Positions 36,041-37,106 of a DNA stretch of 37,106 nt are shown here, piece after piece. The position numbers and the translations under genes were made by a program. The notes beneath the pieces were generated by a model. The model ran no database searches. It had not been told where the DNA came from and saw nothing but the letters and a program-made list of their open reading frames with translations. Origin of the DNA: Comamonadaceae bacterium (GTDB taxonomy: Bacteria; Pseudomonadota; Gammaproteobacteria; Burkholderiales; Burkholderiaceae_C); NCBI GenBank assembly GCA_025356545.1, contig JANXSU010000138.1:1-37106 (forward strand), given 5' to 3'. Each line of letters begins with the position of its first letter. Positions within the stretch are counted from its first letter, which is position 1.

Positions 36041-36821
36041 GAGGCGATTTCAGGAGGTCATCCACCACAAACATCACGTCGCGTGGCAAGGGCAGAAGGT
36101 GCTGGCCATTATCAACCGTCAACGTCACACCGGTGATGCACGGGTTCTCAGCTAGAAACAGACAAGTCGCTGCCACCTGAGCCGGGTCGGTGGCTTTGCG
36201 CATCAGGTTGATGCGGCTGGCTTGGTCGAAGTTGGCCTGGGTTTGGGGGCCGCTCGGGTACATCAGCCCAGGTGCCACGCCACACACCCGCAACGAGGGG
36301 GCCAGCGCCTGCGCCTGGAGTTCAACCGTGCGCTCAAGCGCGAGTTTGGAGACGGTGTAGGAAAAATAATCCGGGTTCAGGTTGAACACCTTTTGATCCA
36401 GCACGTGAATGATGCTGCGGTCTGCGGCTGGCTGGTCCGCCAGAATGCTCTGGCTCATGAGGCTGGACAGTGCAATTGGTGCAATCAAGTTGACTTCCAG
36501 CAACTCTCGTGTGGCGTTCAGATTCAGTTGCCCCGCACTGTCAGGCTCGAAGCGGGCCGCATTGTTAACCAGGCAGTGCAGCGCCCCCCCTTGGGTGCTG
36601 ATCGTTTGCATCATGCGCTGGCGCTGTGCTTCATCGGCCATGTCGGCTTGAATTGCATGCGCCTGCGCGCCCTGCTCTTTGAGTTCATCGCACAGGGCCT
36701 GGGCCGCTTCGGCTGAATGCTGGTAGTGACACCAAACGTCCCAACCCGCGTTCGCAAACTGCCGACAAATGAGCGCGCCGAGGCGATGCGCACCGCCAGT
36801 GACCAGTACCCGTCGCGTCAT
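36030..36821 (-). CDS. SDR oxidoreductase, pteridine/dihydromonapterin reductase-like (PTR1/FolM type)
   Basis: This NAD(P)H-dependent reductase has a TGGAHRLG cofactor motif at 8-15 with the Arg seen in pteridine reductases, VNNAARF, and the active site D142-Y155-K159 (HVLDQK and FSYTVSK). The Asp replaces the usual SDR Ser and sits 13 residues before the Tyr, as I recall for PTR1. With two folB-like genes downstream, a role in reducing pterins for folate or tetrahydromonapterin is likely. The ATG at 36821 has GAGG before it; a GTG at 36842 is less likely. 263 residues. Confidence 0.85.
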   Translation of the reverse strand: MTRRVLVTGGAHRLGALICRQFANAGWDVWCHYQHSAEAAQALCDELKEQGAQAHAIQADMADEAQRQRMMQTISTQGGALHCLVNNAARFEPDSAGQLNLNATRELLEVNLIAPIALSSLMSQSILADQPAADRSIIHVLDQKVFNLNPDYFSYTVSKLALERTVELQAQALAPSLRVCGVAPGLMYPSGPQTQANFDQASRINLMRKATDPAQVAATCLFLAENPCITGVTLTVDNGQHLLPLPRDVMFVVDDLLKSPHDT

Positions 36822-36883
36822 GAGTGACCTCGAATCCGCCACATAATTGCCGCTTGTCTGATTGATTTTTTGCCCATTAACTT

Positions 36884-37106
36884 ATGTCCCGTGTGCCTGC
36901 CGAAGATATTTCGGCTCAACTTGCCCAAATTATCGTAGATGCAACCCAATCGGCGGGGGGGTGGCTCGGCTTTGATGAATTCATGGCCAAAGCCCTCTAC
37001 ACCCCCGGTCTGGGTTACTACGCCAACGACTCGCGCAAGATCGGCACTATGCCCGCTTCGGGCAGTGATTTTGTGACTGCACCTGAGATGACGCCCTTGT
37101 TTGGCC
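36884..37106 (+). CDS. MidA/DUF185-family SAM-dependent methyltransferase, 5' part
   Basis: The start ATG and 74 codons are present, and the gene runs out of the window. WLGFDEFMAKALYTPGLGYY and DFVTAPEMTPLFG match the N-terminal signature of the family, which includes the human complex I assembly factor NDUFAF7. Its bacterial target is unclear. It is divergent from the SDR gene, with 62 bases between them. Confidence 0.9.
   Translation, partial: MSRVPAEDISAQLAQIIVDATQSAGGWLGFDEFMAKALYTPGLGYYANDSRKIGTMPASGSDFVTAPEMTPLFG

Overview
This window looks like chromosomal DNA of a betaproteobacterium in the order Burkholderiales, probably family Comamonadaceae (Rhodoferax/Polaromonas-like). The evidence is the gene orders pilB-pilC-pilD-coaE-zapD-yacG and SDR-folB-folB-ttcA, the moderately high G+C, and two copies of a short 'GCTA...TAGCTGC...AAGGG.TACAG' element that I associate with this family. 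I see no phage, insertion sequence, rRNA or CRISPR array.

Layout. 1-2236 (+): the end of argJ, a DUF815 ATPase broken by a one-base frameshift, and a MutT-type Nudix hydrolase. 2267-7692 (-): yacG, zapD, coaE and the type IV pilus genes pilD, pilC and pilB. 7835-8912 (-): tRNA-Pro(CGG) and ispB. 9058-12538: mscL (+), pdxA and a Nif3-family gene (-), and a DegS/HtrA-type protease (+). 12591-15930 (+): three overlapping genes for an adenylating enzyme, a divergent MBOAT-like membrane protein and a carrier protein, which together resemble DltA-DltB-DltC. 15955-28537: two divergent operons around one control region. The leftward one encodes an IclR regulator, a 2Fe-2S/FAD reductase and an EutA-like ATPase with His-rich tails. 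The rightward one encodes a fused ABC permease, its ATPase, three cupin proteins, two periplasmic binding proteins and an MFS carrier. 28563-31649: a secreted alpha-carbonic anhydrase (-), a family-3 binding lipoprotein (+) and ruvB (+). 31703-33253: a small lipoprotein, an outer-membrane barrel and an XRE regulator. 33262-36821 (-): arfB, a DUF4136 lipoprotein, ttcA, two folB-like genes and a pteridine-reductase-like SDR. 36884 to the end (+): the start of a MidA/DUF185 methyltransferase.

The two accessory blocks (12591-15930 and 15955-28537) are the best candidates for undescribed biology. The first looks like a Gram-negative aminoacyl or acyl transfer cassette without DltD. The second looks like an IclR-controlled uptake and catabolism module whose substrate I cannot name. 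Its four cupin domains all share an HQHFN signature, and its EutA-like reactivase has no cobalamin-dependent lyase nearby. The remainder is ordinary housekeeping DNA apart from the frameshifted ATPase and the repeat copies that run into coding sequence.
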